Notes: generated by a model from the sequence alone, not told the origin. A DNA stretch of 64,000 nt from Alloactinosynnema sp. L-07 (GCF_900070365.1 NZ_LN850107.1:3906001-3970000), one strand, 5' to 3'. Positions 45,975 through 54,633 are shown, numbered from the stretch's first letter. Numbers and translations are program-made.

Positions 45975-45989
45975 GAATTTACTGAATTC
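45975..45989. promoter_or_regulatory. Palindrome in the divergent phzF-phzB gap
   Basis: GAATT-TACTG-AATTC is a perfect 5-5-5 palindrome, AT-rich against a GC-rich background, six bases from the phzF start. It is a candidate operator for the divergent promoters. It does not match the known StrR consensus. Confidence 0.4.
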
Positions 45990-46062
45990 GGCGCGCGTCC
46001 AACCGGGGATGCGGATTCCTGGACACGTTGACGGTCCCCAGGCCCCGTGCGAAGTTCACACT

Positions 46063-46563
46063 ATGACCGACTCGTTCCGCGATGGCAACGCCGAACTGCG
46101 TCGCCGCAACCGATCCGTCGTCGAGGACTACATGGGCCGCCGGGGCGAGAACCGGCTGACCCGCTACCTGCTCTTCACCGAGGACGGCACCAGCGGCCTC
46201 TACACCGGCGACACGCCGGAGCCGATCGTGTCGTGCGGCCACGAGACACTCCGGGCGCACGGTGAGTGGTCGCTGAGGATGTTCCCGGACTGGCACTGGT
46301 TCAACATCGAGGTCTCCGAGACCCAGGACCCGAACCGCTTCTGGGTCGAGTGCGACGGCGAGGGGCAGATCCTCTACCCCGACTACCCGCCCGGCCACTA
46401 CCGCAACCACTTCCTGCACTCGTTCCTGCTCGCCGACGGCAAGATCGTCCAGCAGCGCGAGTTCATGAACCCGTACAACCAGCTGCGCGCGCTGAGCATC
46501 GACATCCCCGTCATTCGCCGCGGTGGCATCCCCACCGGTGGCGCCTCAAAGGAGGCATCATGA
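46063..46563 (+). CDS. phzB: PhzB (PhzA/B) phenazine condensation protein
   Basis: Protein of 166 residues of the delta-5-3-ketosteroid isomerase/NTF2-like fold. PhzA/B motifs: RRRNRSVVEDYM, RYLLFTEDGTSGLYTGD, MFPDWHWFNIEVSETQDPNRFWVECDGEG, HYRNHFLHSFLLADGKI, REFMNPYNQLRAL. It guides condensation of two aminoketone molecules. Only one copy is present, as in most non-Pseudomonas producers. ATG 46063; the longer frame upstream overlaps the divergent phzF and is rejected. Confidence 0.93.
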   Translation: MTDSFRDGNAELRRRNRSVVEDYMGRRGENRLTRYLLFTEDGTSGLYTGDTPEPIVSCGHETLRAHGEWSLRMFPDWHWFNIEVSETQDPNRFWVECDGEGQILYPDYPPGHYRNHFLHSFLLADGKIVQQREFMNPYNQLRALSIDIPVIRRGGIPTGGASKEAS

Positions 46564-47564
46564 CTCTGGACGCGGCGCGCGCTGTCGTCGAGTTGATCAC
46601 CGGCGGGTGGCGGGCGCAAGCGGTCTACACCGCGGTCAAGCTCGGCATCCCCGACCATATCGCCGCGGGCCGGACGACCGACGCGGACCTGGCGGCGGCC
46701 TGCGGGTCCAAAGAGGACGGCGTGCACCGGCTGATGCGGCTGCTCGTCGCGGTCGGGATGTTCGAGGGCAATGGGCGGACGGGCTACCACAACACCCCGT
46801 TGAGCACCGCGCTGCTCGACGTCCCCGGCTCGCAGCGGGACATGTGCCTGCTCTACGGCGAGGAGTTCTACGCCGCCTGGGGGCACGCGCACACCGCGAT
46901 CAGCACCGTCAGCTCCGGTTTCGAGGCCGCGTACGGCACCCCGCTCTACGCCTACCTCGGCGAGCACCAGGACGCCTCGGACCGGTTCCAGCGCGCGATG
47001 AAGGCGGGCAACCTCTTCTTCGACCACGTGCCCGGTGTGTATGACTTCGCGGGCAAGCACGTGGTGGACATCGGTGGCGGCAACGGACAGCTGCTGGCCG
47101 CGATCCTGTCGGCGACGCCGGACGCGCGGGGCACCGTGCTGGACCGCGAGCACGTCGTGGCCGCGGCGCGGGCCAACCTTGGGGCGACGATCGGGCTCGA
47201 CCGGGTCGAGGTCGTCGGCGGCAGCATGTTCGACGGCGTTCCCCAGGGCGGCGACGTCTATCTGCTGTGCCGGGTGCTGGCCGGGCATTCCGACGACGAC
47301 ATCGTCGGGCTGTTCGAGTCGATCCGCGCGGCCATGTCCGACAAGTCGGCTCGACTGCTGCTGCTCGACCGCCTGGTCACCGACGACGGCGACTCGACGA
47401 TGCTGCCCGCGCTGTGGGACCTTCACCTGCTGATGACCACCGGCGGCAGGCACCGCTCGCGCGACCACCTGACCACGCTGCTGAACCGGGCGGGCCTCAC
47501 CGTCGAGCGGTCGGCGGAGCTGCCGGTGGAGACCACCGCGCTCATCGTCGCGCCAAACGCCTGA
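46560..47564 (+). CDS. O-methyltransferase of the phenazine cluster (PhzM/acetylserotonin-type)
   Basis: Protein of 334 residues. An N-terminal dimerisation domain (ARAVVELITGGWRAQAVYTAVKLGIPDHIA) precedes a SAM domain with motif I HVVDIGGGNGQLLAAIL and a late LLLLDRLVTDDG block. It belongs to the plant-like O-methyltransferase family that includes PhzM. It probably methylates a hydroxyl, carboxyl or ring nitrogen of the phenazine. It overlaps the phzB stop (ATGA). It does not show the His/Glu signature clearly enough to fix O- versus N-methylation. Confidence 0.87.
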   Translation: MTLDAARAVVELITGGWRAQAVYTAVKLGIPDHIAAGRTTDADLAAACGSKEDGVHRLMRLLVAVGMFEGNGRTGYHNTPLSTALLDVPGSQRDMCLLYGEEFYAAWGHAHTAISTVSSGFEAAYGTPLYAYLGEHQDASDRFQRAMKAGNLFFDHVPGVYDFAGKHVVDIGGGNGQLLAAILSATPDARGTVLDREHVVAAARANLGATIGLDRVEVVGGSMFDGVPQGGDVYLLCRVLAGHSDDDIVGLFESIRAAMSDKSARLLLLDRLVTDDGDSTMLPALWDLHLLMTTGGRHRSRDHLTTLLNRAGLTVERSAELPVETTALIVAPNA

Positions 47565-47579
47565 GGGCAGGGAGAAACC

Positions 47580-49418
47580 ATGTGCGGCATCACCGGCTGG
47601 GTGTCCTACGACCGCGACCTGACCCGCCACCACGACACGGTGCGGGCGATGACGGACACGATGGCCCCGCGCGGCCCGGACGACGCCGGGACGTGGGTGC
47701 GGGGTCCCGCCGCGCTGGGCCACCGCAGGCTCGCGATCATCGACCTGGCGGGCGGGCGCCAGCCGATGCGGGCGCACACGGTGGCGGGCGAGGTGGTGCT
47801 CACCTACAGCGGCGAGACGTACAACTTCGCCGAGCTGCGCGAGCGGCTGACCGCCGCCGGGCACCACTTCCGCACCGACAGCGACACCGAGGTCGTCCTG
47901 CGCGGCTACCTCGAGTGGGGTGACGCGGTCGTCGACCACCTCAACGGCATGTACGCCTTCGCCATCTGGGACGAGCGGCGGCGCAAGCTGATCATGGTGC
48001 GCGACCGCCTGGGCATCAAGCCGCTCTACTACCACCCCACCGCCGACGGCGTGCTGTTCGGCTCGGAGCCCAAGGCGATCCTGGCCAACCCGCTGGCCCG
48101 CCGCGAGGTCGACGCGGCCGGGCTGCGCGATCTCATCGGGTTCACCATGGCGCCGGGATGGTCGCTGTGGAAGGGGATGTACGAGGTCGAGCCCGGCACG
48201 GTGGTCACCGTCGACGCGGACGGGATCCACACCCGCACGTACTGGCGGCTGACGGCCGCCGAGCACGCCGACGACCTGGAGACCACGGTCGGCCGGGTGC
48301 GGGAGCTGATGACCGACATCGTCCACCGCCAGCTGGTCGCCGATGTCCCGCGCTGCGTGCTGCTGTCCGGCGGACTGGACTCCAGCGCCATCACCGGCCT
48401 GTCCGCGGCGCGGCTGGCCGAGCAGGGCAAGCGTTTGCGGACCTTCTCGGTCGACTTCGTCGGGCGGGAGGAGACCTTCAAAGCCGACTCGGTGCGCGAC
48501 ACACCGGACACCCCGTACATCCGCGACGTGGTGAATCTGGTCGGCTCGGAACACCAGACGATCACCGTCGACCCCGCCCTGCTGACCGACCCCGAGCTGC
48601 GCCGCAAGGTGATCGCCGCACGCGACCTGCCGATCGGCTTCGGTGAGATGGACTCCTCGCTCTACCTGCTGTTCCAGGCGATCCGCGCCCAGTCGACGGT
48701 GGCACTGTCCGGCGAGTCGGCCGACGAGGTCTTCGGCGGCTACCGCTGGTTCCACGACGAGGCGGCGGTCACCTCGGGCACCTTCCCCTGGCTGGCCTAC
48801 CAAAGCGCGATGAGCGGCGACCGCGCGGCGATACTCAACCCGGCGCTGCGGCGGACCTTGGACATCGAGGGCTACGTCGCCGACCAGTACGCCGCCGCGG
48901 TGGCGTCGGTGGACCAGCTCGACGGCGCCGACGCGGTGGAACGGCGGATGCGGGTGGTCAGCAACCTGCACCTGACCCGGTTCGTCCGGATGCTGCTCGA
49001 CCGCAAGGACCGCGTGTCGATGGCGGTGGGGCTGGAGGTCCGCGTCCCGTTCTGCGACCACCGCCTGGTCGAGTACGCCTACAACGCGCCGTGGTCGATG
49101 AAGACCTTCGACGGCCGGGAGAAGAGCCTGCTTCGGCACGCCACCGCGCACGTGCTGCCGCCGTCGGCCCGCGACCGGCTCAAGGCGTCGTATCCGTCCA
49201 CTCAGGATCCGCACTACCTGGCCGCGCTGCAGCAGCAGGCCAAGGAGGTGCTGGCCGACAGCACGCATCAGGTGTTCGACCTGGTCGACCCGGTGTGGCT
49301 GACCGAGACCGTCGCCCTGGACCCGGCCGAGGTCCCCAGCAACCTGCGCCGCGGCGTGGACCGGGTACTGGATCTTTACCACTGGCTGGACATGTACCGG
49401 CCCAGCCTGAGCGCCTGA
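47580..49418 (+). CDS. Asparagine synthetase-like amidotransferase (PhzH-like)
   Basis: Protein of 612 residues. N-terminal class II glutaminase with nucleophile C2 (MCGITGWVSYD) and RLAIIDLAGGRQPM; C-terminal synthetase with the PP-loop LLSGGLDSSAI and LSGESADEVFGGYRWF, SMAVGLEVRVPFCDHRLVEYAY. In Pseudomonas aeruginosa, PhzH of this family and size turns phenazine-1-carboxylate into the carboxamide. Location 16 bases after the methyltransferase supports that role. A plain asparagine synthetase is the alternative. Confidence 0.85.
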   Translation: MCGITGWVSYDRDLTRHHDTVRAMTDTMAPRGPDDAGTWVRGPAALGHRRLAIIDLAGGRQPMRAHTVAGEVVLTYSGETYNFAELRERLTAAGHHFRTDSDTEVVLRGYLEWGDAVVDHLNGMYAFAIWDERRRKLIMVRDRLGIKPLYYHPTADGVLFGSEPKAILANPLARREVDAAGLRDLIGFTMAPGWSLWKGMYEVEPGTVVTVDADGIHTRTYWRLTAAEHADDLETTVGRVRELMTDIVHRQLVADVPRCVLLSGGLDSSAITGLSAARLAEQGKRLRTFSVDFVGREETFKADSVRDTPDTPYIRDVVNLVGSEHQTITVDPALLTDPELRRKVIAARDLPIGFGEMDSSLYLLFQAIRAQSTVALSGESADEVFGGYRWFHDEAAVTSGTFPWLAYQSAMSGDRAAILNPALRRTLDIEGYVADQYAAAVASVDQLDGADAVERRMRVVSNLHLTRFVRMLLDRKDRVSMAVGLEVRVPFCDHRLVEYAYNAPWSMKTFDGREKSLLRHATAHVLPPSARDRLKASYPSTQDPHYLAALQQQAKEVLADSTHQVFDLVDPVWLTETVALDPAEVPSNLRRGVDRVLDLYHWLDMYRPSLSA

Positions 49419-49420
49419 GC

Positions 49421-49449
49421 GGGCGGCCGCCTTCCCCGGGCGGCCGCCC
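49421..49449. terminator. Hairpin terminator closing the phenazine operon
   Basis: GGGCGGCCGCC (49421-49431) pairs with 49439-49449 around a 7-base loop, between the convergent amidotransferase and methyltransferase stops. Confidence 0.7.
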
Positions 49450-49453
49450 TCGC

Positions 49454-50233
49454 TCAGTTCCGCCGTCCGGTCGCCGCCACCGTCAACCAGGTGTAGTCCA
49501 CAAAGGATGGGTCGGCCATGGCGGCGTACGCCTGGTCGAGGCCATCGCGGCTCATCAGCCCGGCGGCCACGACCCGGTCGTCGACCAGCGAGTAGGTCTC
49601 CTTGAGCCACCTGGCCATCGGTCCGCCGCCGCGGACCGCGACCGCCTGACCCACCGCCGCGCAGTCCGAAAGGCCCGCCGCGCTCAGTGGCAGCGGCATC
49701 GTGCGTGCCCAACTGGTGTGGGTACCCAGCTGGCCCGCCAGCACCGCGTTGCCCGCCGCCATCGCCGCGGCGACTTCGGGCCGCGACGACAGTTCCGGTG
49801 CGGTGCTCCCCACCTCCAGCAGCAGCCATCCGCCGGGCCGCAGCCATGACGCCATCCTCGCCAGCGCCGCGTCGCGGCCGGGCAGGTGGTCGAGGACGAA
49901 CCGCGCGTGGATCAGATCGAACTCACCCGGCGCCTCATCGGCGGTCACGTCGTGGCGCAGGACGGTGACGCCGAGGTCGGTGAGCGGGCCGAGCAGCCGA
50001 ATACTCAGATCGGTGGCGACGACGTTGGCACCGCCCGCCCGGTCAGCCATCGCGCGGGCGATCGAGCCGCCGCCCGCACCGACCTCCAGACAGCGCCACC
50101 CCGCGCGGACGCCGATGCGGTCCAGGTTGGCGATGCTGAAGGGGTCGAAGACCTCCTCCATGAGCCGCATCCGCTCGTGCTCGCGCAGCGCGGCCGTGTC
50201 GACGAACTCAGGCCATTGCACAGTCAGAGTCAT
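49454..50233 (-). CDS. Class I SAM-dependent methyltransferase
   Basis: Protein of 259 residues. Motif I is WRCLEVGAGGGSIARAM, motif II NVVATDLSIRLL, and motif IV FDLIHARFVLDHLPGRDAALARM. The rest resembles ubiquinone/ubiE-like small-molecule methyltransferases. ATG 50233 (MTLTVQWPEF) is chosen by homology; a longer frame lacks a ribosome site. It adjoins the phenazine cluster convergently and could tailor the product, but it lies outside the hairpin border, so membership is uncertain. Confidence 0.8.
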   Translation of the reverse strand: MTLTVQWPEFVDTAALREHERMRLMEEVFDPFSIANLDRIGVRAGWRCLEVGAGGGSIARAMADRAGGANVVATDLSIRLLGPLTDLGVTVLRHDVTADEAPGEFDLIHARFVLDHLPGRDAALARMASWLRPGGWLLLEVGSTAPELSSRPEVAAAMAAGNAVLAGQLGTHTSWARTMPLPLSAAGLSDCAAVGQAVAVRGGGPMARWLKETYSLVDDRVVAAGLMSRDGLDQAYAAMADPSFVDYTWLTVAATGRRN

Positions 50234-50447
50234 AGCGCCGAGCGTGACAGCGTCAGGCCGGTCCGGCACCTGTCCACCGTGGACTCCACTGGACATCACG
50301 GGGGGCGGTGATCAGCCGCCCACACCAACGCTGACCTGGGAAATCTCCCACTGACGCTGCTCCATCGGAGTGACCGCCCGGAGGTACCATTCCCGACCGA
50401 GGGCGGCCTGGCAGGGTCGCCGATTGCTGACCCTGGGGGCGCGACCC

Positions 50448-51422
50448 ATGCACGAAGATCCGCTCGCCCACCATCCAGACCTCACCGACCCCGACTGGCT
50501 GGCGAAGGCAACCAAGTCGGCCGAAAAGGACATCCGCCGCATCAGACGCCGCGCGCGGATGAAGTCCGTCTGGTTACCCCGGCTGTTCTCCGCCGCCCTC
50601 GTCCTCGCGATCCTGGCAACCGGCTACTTCGCCTACCAGCGCGGCCTGTTCGGAAATTCCGAACCGACCGCCGCGACTCCGGCGGCAGGCCCGTCAACCA
50701 CGGTCACCACAATGATCCCCGACGTGACGGTCGATCCACGGCAGCCGTTCGTCGGAACTCCCGCGGCGACGTGGGCCGACGGCGAAGCCGGAATCGTCGC
50801 GCCCGCCGCACAGCCCGTCGGCAGGCACAGCGCGGCCCAGGTCAGCGCCGCGTACGACCAGGTCCGACAGGTGCTGATCGCCTCCCGCCTCGACCGCGCG
50901 GTCATCGAGGGCCGCGACCGCGAACGCGTCCTCGCCCTCCTCGCGCCGGGTGCGCGCGACGAGATCCGCGAGATCTTCGCCGACCCGATCGCATCGGCAT
51001 GGACAACCATGACAGCCGACGGATTCCCACTCCTTCCGGCGCCACCCAAGGTGAACGGCACGATGTCCGCCTCGGTCGACAGCGACGGGCACCTGGTCGT
51101 ACACACCGACTACGTGATCGCCTACGCCTTCCAGCCCGACCCGAACCGAAAGATCCGCCAGGTGATGGACATCGTCGCGGCGTACCGGGCCCAGGCGTCC
51201 TATCGACTGGTGTCGGGAAGCAAGTGGATGAAGTCCCACCACGGCCTGTGGCTGGACCGGGTCGACACCTTCGTGTACTCGCTGGCGTGCGACCCAATGG
51301 ACAAGGGCCTGCTCGCCCCCGCCTACTCCGAGCGAGACCCCAACGCCGAAAGCGTGACCCGTGACGGGGACTACTACTTCGACCCCGCCAACCCGATCGG
51401 CACCGAGAACACCTGCGACTGA
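50448..51422 (+). CDS. Single-span membrane protein of unknown function
   Basis: Protein of 324 residues. A basic cytoplasmic N-terminus (AEKDIRRIRRRARMKSVWLPR) leads to one membrane segment (about 48-66, LFSAALVLAILATGYFAYQ). A Thr/Pro linker and an exported domain follow, with AYDQVRQVLIASRLD, SKWMKSHHGLWLDRVDTFVYSLACDP and a final cysteine, so one disulfide is possible. I do not recognise the family. ATG 50448 follows GGGGGC. It is followed by short tandem repeats and palindrome B. Confidence 0.7.
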   Translation: MHEDPLAHHPDLTDPDWLAKATKSAEKDIRRIRRRARMKSVWLPRLFSAALVLAILATGYFAYQRGLFGNSEPTAATPAAGPSTTVTTMIPDVTVDPRQPFVGTPAATWADGEAGIVAPAAQPVGRHSAAQVSAAYDQVRQVLIASRLDRAVIEGRDRERVLALLAPGARDEIREIFADPIASAWTTMTADGFPLLPAPPKVNGTMSASVDSDGHLVVHTDYVIAYAFQPDPNRKIRQVMDIVAAYRAQASYRLVSGSKWMKSHHGLWLDRVDTFVYSLACDPMDKGLLAPAYSERDPNAESVTRDGDYYFDPANPIGTENTCD

Positions 51423-51423
51423 G

Positions 51424-51447
51424 AACCTCAGAACCTCAGAACCTCAG
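51424..51447 (+). repeat. Three tandem copies of an 8-base unit
   Basis: AACCTCAG occurs three times in direct succession starting two bases after the stop codon at 51422. Confidence 0.9.
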
Positions 51448-51487
51448 AAAGCGTCCCCCATCCCATCGCAACGGGCACAACAGAACG

Positions 51488-51627
51488 GCCCGTTTGGGTG
51501 GTTCGCCTTGATTTGGGGGAAATGGGCCTAAAATCGCGGTGCGGGTGAGGTTCCTTGAGCTCGCCTTTTGACCCGCACAGGCCCATTTCTAGGGGTCCCC
51601 AAATCAAGGCGAACCACCCAAACGGGC
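51488..51627. repeat. Large intergenic palindrome B (42/49-base arms)
   Basis: Arm 51488-51529 pairs with 51579-51627: a perfect 31-base stem, then a bulge of CTAGGGGT in the right arm opposite a single G, then a perfect 10-base stem. The 49-base loop contains GTGCGGGT/ACCCGCAC, a second stem next to the right arm. The layout matches palindrome A: same loop length, a TAGGGG bulge before CCCC, and CACAGG at the start of the right arm. The stem sequence is different. It sits between convergent genes, so it may also end both transcripts. Confidence 0.88.
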
Positions 51628-51664
51628 ACCCACCCCACCAAGCCGCCACCCCACCAGACCAGCC

Positions 51665-52324
51665 CTAGGCGGAGAACCGATACCCAGTCCCACGCACAGT
51701 CTCGATCACCGAAGGCGCCCGCAACTTCCGCCGCAACTGCGCCATCAACACATCCAGCACGTTAGAAGCCGGATCCGCCATCTCATCCCACCCACGCCTG
51801 ATCAACTCACCCCGAGACACCACCACCCCCGGCGTAGCCATCAACCGTTCCAACAGCACAAACTCCGTACGAGTCAACGTAAGCAGCACCCCCGCCCGAC
51901 GCACCTCATGCCGCCCCGGATCAAGCTCAACGTCACCACACCGCAAGACCGCAACCGGCCCCATCCCAGAACGCCGACACAAACTCCCAACGCGGGCAAT
52001 CAATTCCGCCACCGCAAACGGCTTAACCAGATAGTCGTCCCCGCCCCGCCGAAGACCGTCGATACGGTCGGCAACACTGTCACGGGCGGTGAGAAACAGC
52101 ACAGGCACCGACCACCCCGCCGCACGCTTGCCCGACACATACGCCAGCGAATCCCCCGCAGGAAGCATCCGGTCGAACACCGCACAGTCGTAAGCATTCA
52201 CATGCAGCGACATATCCGCGTCGGGAAGATCCGCGGCGGCGTCCACAGCGAAACCCGCTCCACGCAAGGCCGATGCGACGGCTATCCGAATATTGTCGTC
52301 GTCCTCCGTGACCAGCACCCGCAC
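51665..52324 (-). CDS. Orphan OmpR-type response regulator
   Basis: Protein of 219 residues. Receiver domain with acidic pocket E7/D8/D9, phosphoacceptor D51 (CAVFDRMLP) and K in DDYLVKPFA; winged-helix output ending RRKLRAPSVIETVRGTGYRF. No kinase is adjacent. It is a clear paralogue of the regulator at 54823. The second half of the gene uses mainly G- or T-ending codons (GTG, TTG, GGT, CGT), unlike its neighbours and like the 3' half of mutT1; it ends 38 bases from palindrome B. Confidence 0.9.
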   Translation of the reverse strand: MRVLVTEDDDNIRIAVASALRGAGFAVDAAADLPDADMSLHVNAYDCAVFDRMLPAGDSLAYVSGKRAAGWSVPVLFLTARDSVADRIDGLRRGGDDYLVKPFAVAELIARVGSLCRRSGMGPVAVLRCGDVELDPGRHEVRRAGVLLTLTRTEFVLLERLMATPGVVVSRGELIRRGWDEMADPASNVLDVLMAQLRRKLRAPSVIETVRGTGYRFSA

Positions 52325-52333
52325 ACAGCGACC

Positions 52334-53980
52334 TTAGCGGGCAGCCGCCGCCTGAACGTCAGGAACCAGCAGACCGCGCAACTCGTCAGTGCTCGGCATC
52401 CGACCGAGGCCACGCAACCGCTGCGACTGTGCCTTGCGCATCCCTTCAAACAACCTGCGGGCGTCCCGGGCATTGCCGAAGTTGGGATCGTCCGCGATCC
52501 GCTCGAAGTAAGCCACCAACACCGGATCGGCCGCCGGGTCCAGCCTGTAGTCGCCACCGGCCACCATCCGCCCGATGATGCCGAGCAGCTCGGTCGGGCT
52601 GTAGTTCTCGAACTCGACGGTCTTGGCGAACCGCGACGCCAGACCAGGGTTGGCGGCCAGGAAGTCGACCATCTCCCCCGTATACCCCGCCACGATCACC
52701 GCCACCTCGTCGCGGTGGTCCTCCATCAGCTTGACCAGCGTGTCGATCGCCTCCTGGCCGAAGTCGCCGCCCGACCCGGCCGACCGCGACAGTGTGTACG
52801 CCTCATCGATGAACAGCACACCGCCCTTGGCCTGCTCGAACACCAGGGCCGTCTTCTCCGCGGTGTGGCCGATGTACTGGCCGACCAGGTCGCGCCGGGA
52901 CACCTCGTGGAACTGGCCGCGCGGCAGCACGCCCAGCGCCTTGAGGAGTTTGCCGTAGGTACGGGCCACCGTCGTCTTTCCCGTGCCCGGGGCGCCCGCG
53001 AAGATCAGGTGGTGGCTGGCGGCGCCCACCGGCAGCCCGGCCTTGCGCCGCCAGTCGTTGACCTGGAGCTCGTCGACCAGGGCGCGGACCTCGGCCTTCA
53101 CCCCGGGCAGGCCGATCATCCCGTCCAACTCGGCCAGCAGCCCGTCGAGTTCGTGGTCACCCGCGCCTGACGCGTCGGCGGCGCTGATCACCGTGGGCGT
53201 GGCGCCGTCGGCCAGCGCGATGGCGGGCTGCGCGGTGTTGTCCAGCTTGCACGCCTCGACCGTGCCCTGGCAGCCCGGCGCGAACGCGATCCCGACACCC
53301 CGCGCGTCGTGGATGGTGCAGCGGCGGATCTCCGGGGCGCTGTGGTGGGCCACGGCGATGCCCTCGGCGCCGGTGTGCGCGAACTCGCAGCCCTCCACCA
53401 CCGGCCTGCCGTACTGGTAGACATACAGCCCGCGCAGCCCGCACCCGGTCACCACGCAGTCGCGGATCACCGGGTCGGCGCCCATCCCGACGATGATCCC
53501 GTCCCCGGTCACATCGTCGATGGTGGTGTCCTCCAGCCGCCCCGATGAGCCTTCGATCACTACGCCCTGCTCGGCTGAGGTGATGGCGCACTTGGACACG
53601 TCGAACGGCCCGGCCCCCCGGACGCTGATGGCCGATCCGCGCTCGGTGGTGAGCGTGCAGCGGTACATGACCAGCTCGGCACCGTCGGCCGACACCCCGC
53701 CCGCCCCGCCGCCGTGCACCTCGATCCCTTGCAGCGTGAGCGATCCGCCGACGACCCGCACCGCGGGTCGGTCGGCACCCGCGGCGTCGACGACTACCCG
53801 CGCGCCATCGGCCGTGGCCAGCGTGAGCCTGCGCCCGGCCAGCTCGATGGTCTCCGGATACGTCCCCTCAGCGATCCGGATCACCGCGCCGTCGGGGGCG
53901 TCGCGCAGCGCCTCGCCGATGGTCGGGTAGGCCCCCGGCCGGGACCCGACCAGCAGCGTGCGGCCTGCCTGCCCGAGCAT
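52334..53980 (-). CDS. Right-handed beta-helix protein fused to a CbbX/EccA-type AAA+ ATPase
   Basis: Protein of 548 residues. Residues 1-260 form parallel beta-helix (PbH1) repeats (YPTIGEALRDAPDGAVIRIAEG, then repeated short strands such as IEGSSGRLEDTTIDDVTGDGIIVGM). Residues 275-548 are an AAA+ domain of the CbbX/SpoVK type: Walker A GAPGTGKTTVAR, Walker B GGVLFIDEAYTL, VAVIVAGYTGEM, NARDARRLFEGM. EccA of type VII secretion has the same AAA class with a TPR front. It starts at the stop of the LuxR gene (TGATG), so the two are coupled. Confidence 0.87.
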   Translation of the reverse strand: MLGQAGRTLLVGSRPGAYPTIGEALRDAPDGAVIRIAEGTYPETIELAGRRLTLATADGARVVVDAAGADRPAVRVVGGSLTLQGIEVHGGGAGGVSADGAELVMYRCTLTTERGSAISVRGAGPFDVSKCAITSAEQGVVIEGSSGRLEDTTIDDVTGDGIIVGMGADPVIRDCVVTGCGLRGLYVYQYGRPVVEGCEFAHTGAEGIAVAHHSAPEIRRCTIHDARGVGIAFAPGCQGTVEACKLDNTAQPAIALADGATPTVISAADASGAGDHELDGLLAELDGMIGLPGVKAEVRALVDELQVNDWRRKAGLPVGAASHHLIFAGAPGTGKTTVARTYGKLLKALGVLPRGQFHEVSRRDLVGQYIGHTAEKTALVFEQAKGGVLFIDEAYTLSRSAGSGGDFGQEAIDTLVKLMEDHRDEVAVIVAGYTGEMVDFLAANPGLASRFAKTVEFENYSPTELLGIIGRMVAGGDYRLDPAADPVLVAYFERIADDPNFGNARDARRLFEGMRKAQSQRLRGLGRMPSTDELRGLLVPDVQAAAAR

Positions 53981-54633
53981 CAGCCCGCCCTTTCCAGCAG
54001 CCAGCCGCGGTCGGCGGCCTTGACGCCTGCCTGGAACCGGCTGCGGGCGCCGAGCCGGTGCATGATGTCGGCCACCATGCGCCGGACCGTGCGCACCGAG
54101 ATGCCGAGCCGGGCCGCGGCCGACTCGTCGGTGCTGCCGGAACACAGCAGCGACAGCAGTTCCCGTTCGCGGTCGGTCAGCACCGAGTCGCGGGCGGACT
54201 CGGCCGGGCCAACAGGCACCGCGACCGGCCAGATCCGCTCGAACAGCTCCACGTTCGCGGTGACCACGCTCGGCAGCTGGAACACCGCCACACCCGCGTA
54301 GGAGCGGTCGGCGGTCAGCACCGCCGTGGTCCCGTCGATCACGAGCGCGTCCATCGGGACCTCCGCCACGGTCCGCACGTCGGCGCCCGCCTTGGCCAGC
54401 TTGCTCGACGCTGAGGTCAGCCGGGCGCTGTCGGGGAACAGCACCCGGTAGCGCACCCCGCGCAGCAGGTTCTCCCGGTCGACCCGGCGCAGCAGGCCGA
54501 TGGGGTCGGTCGCGGAACCGCCTCGGGTGCTCATGACCAGCACCTCGGTGGTAGCCGCGGCGAGCAGGTCGGCGATCCCGACCGGCGCGGGTGCCGTGAC
54601 CAGGGCAGGCCTGGGCGCGTACATCGTGGTCAT
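53980..54633 (-). CDS. LuxR-type helix-turn-helix regulator
   Basis: Protein of 217 residues. The C-terminal helix-turn-helix (LTDRERELLSLLCSGSTDESAAARLGIS, VRTVRRMVADIMHRLGA) follows a variable sensor-like domain of about 140 residues resembling a phospholipase D-like/TrmB fold (VLVMSTRGG, VRYRVLFPDSAR, MDALVIDGTTAVLT). ATG 54633 has GGAGG upstream. It is co-translated with the beta-helix AAA+ gene, so it probably regulates that operon. Confidence 0.85.
   Translation of the reverse strand: MTTMYAPRPALVTAPAPVGIADLLAAATTEVLVMSTRGGSATDPIGLLRRVDRENLLRGVRYRVLFPDSARLTSASSKLAKAGADVRTVAEVPMDALVIDGTTAVLTADRSYAGVAVFQLPSVVTANVELFERIWPVAVPVGPAESARDSVLTDRERELLSLLCSGSTDESAAARLGISVRTVRRMVADIMHRLGARSRFQAGVKAADRGWLLERAG

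Noticed and set aside
46398-49847. 1149-codon open frame on the minus strand
   Set aside because: Antisense to phzB, the methyltransferase and the amidotransferase, all of which have intact family motifs on the other strand.
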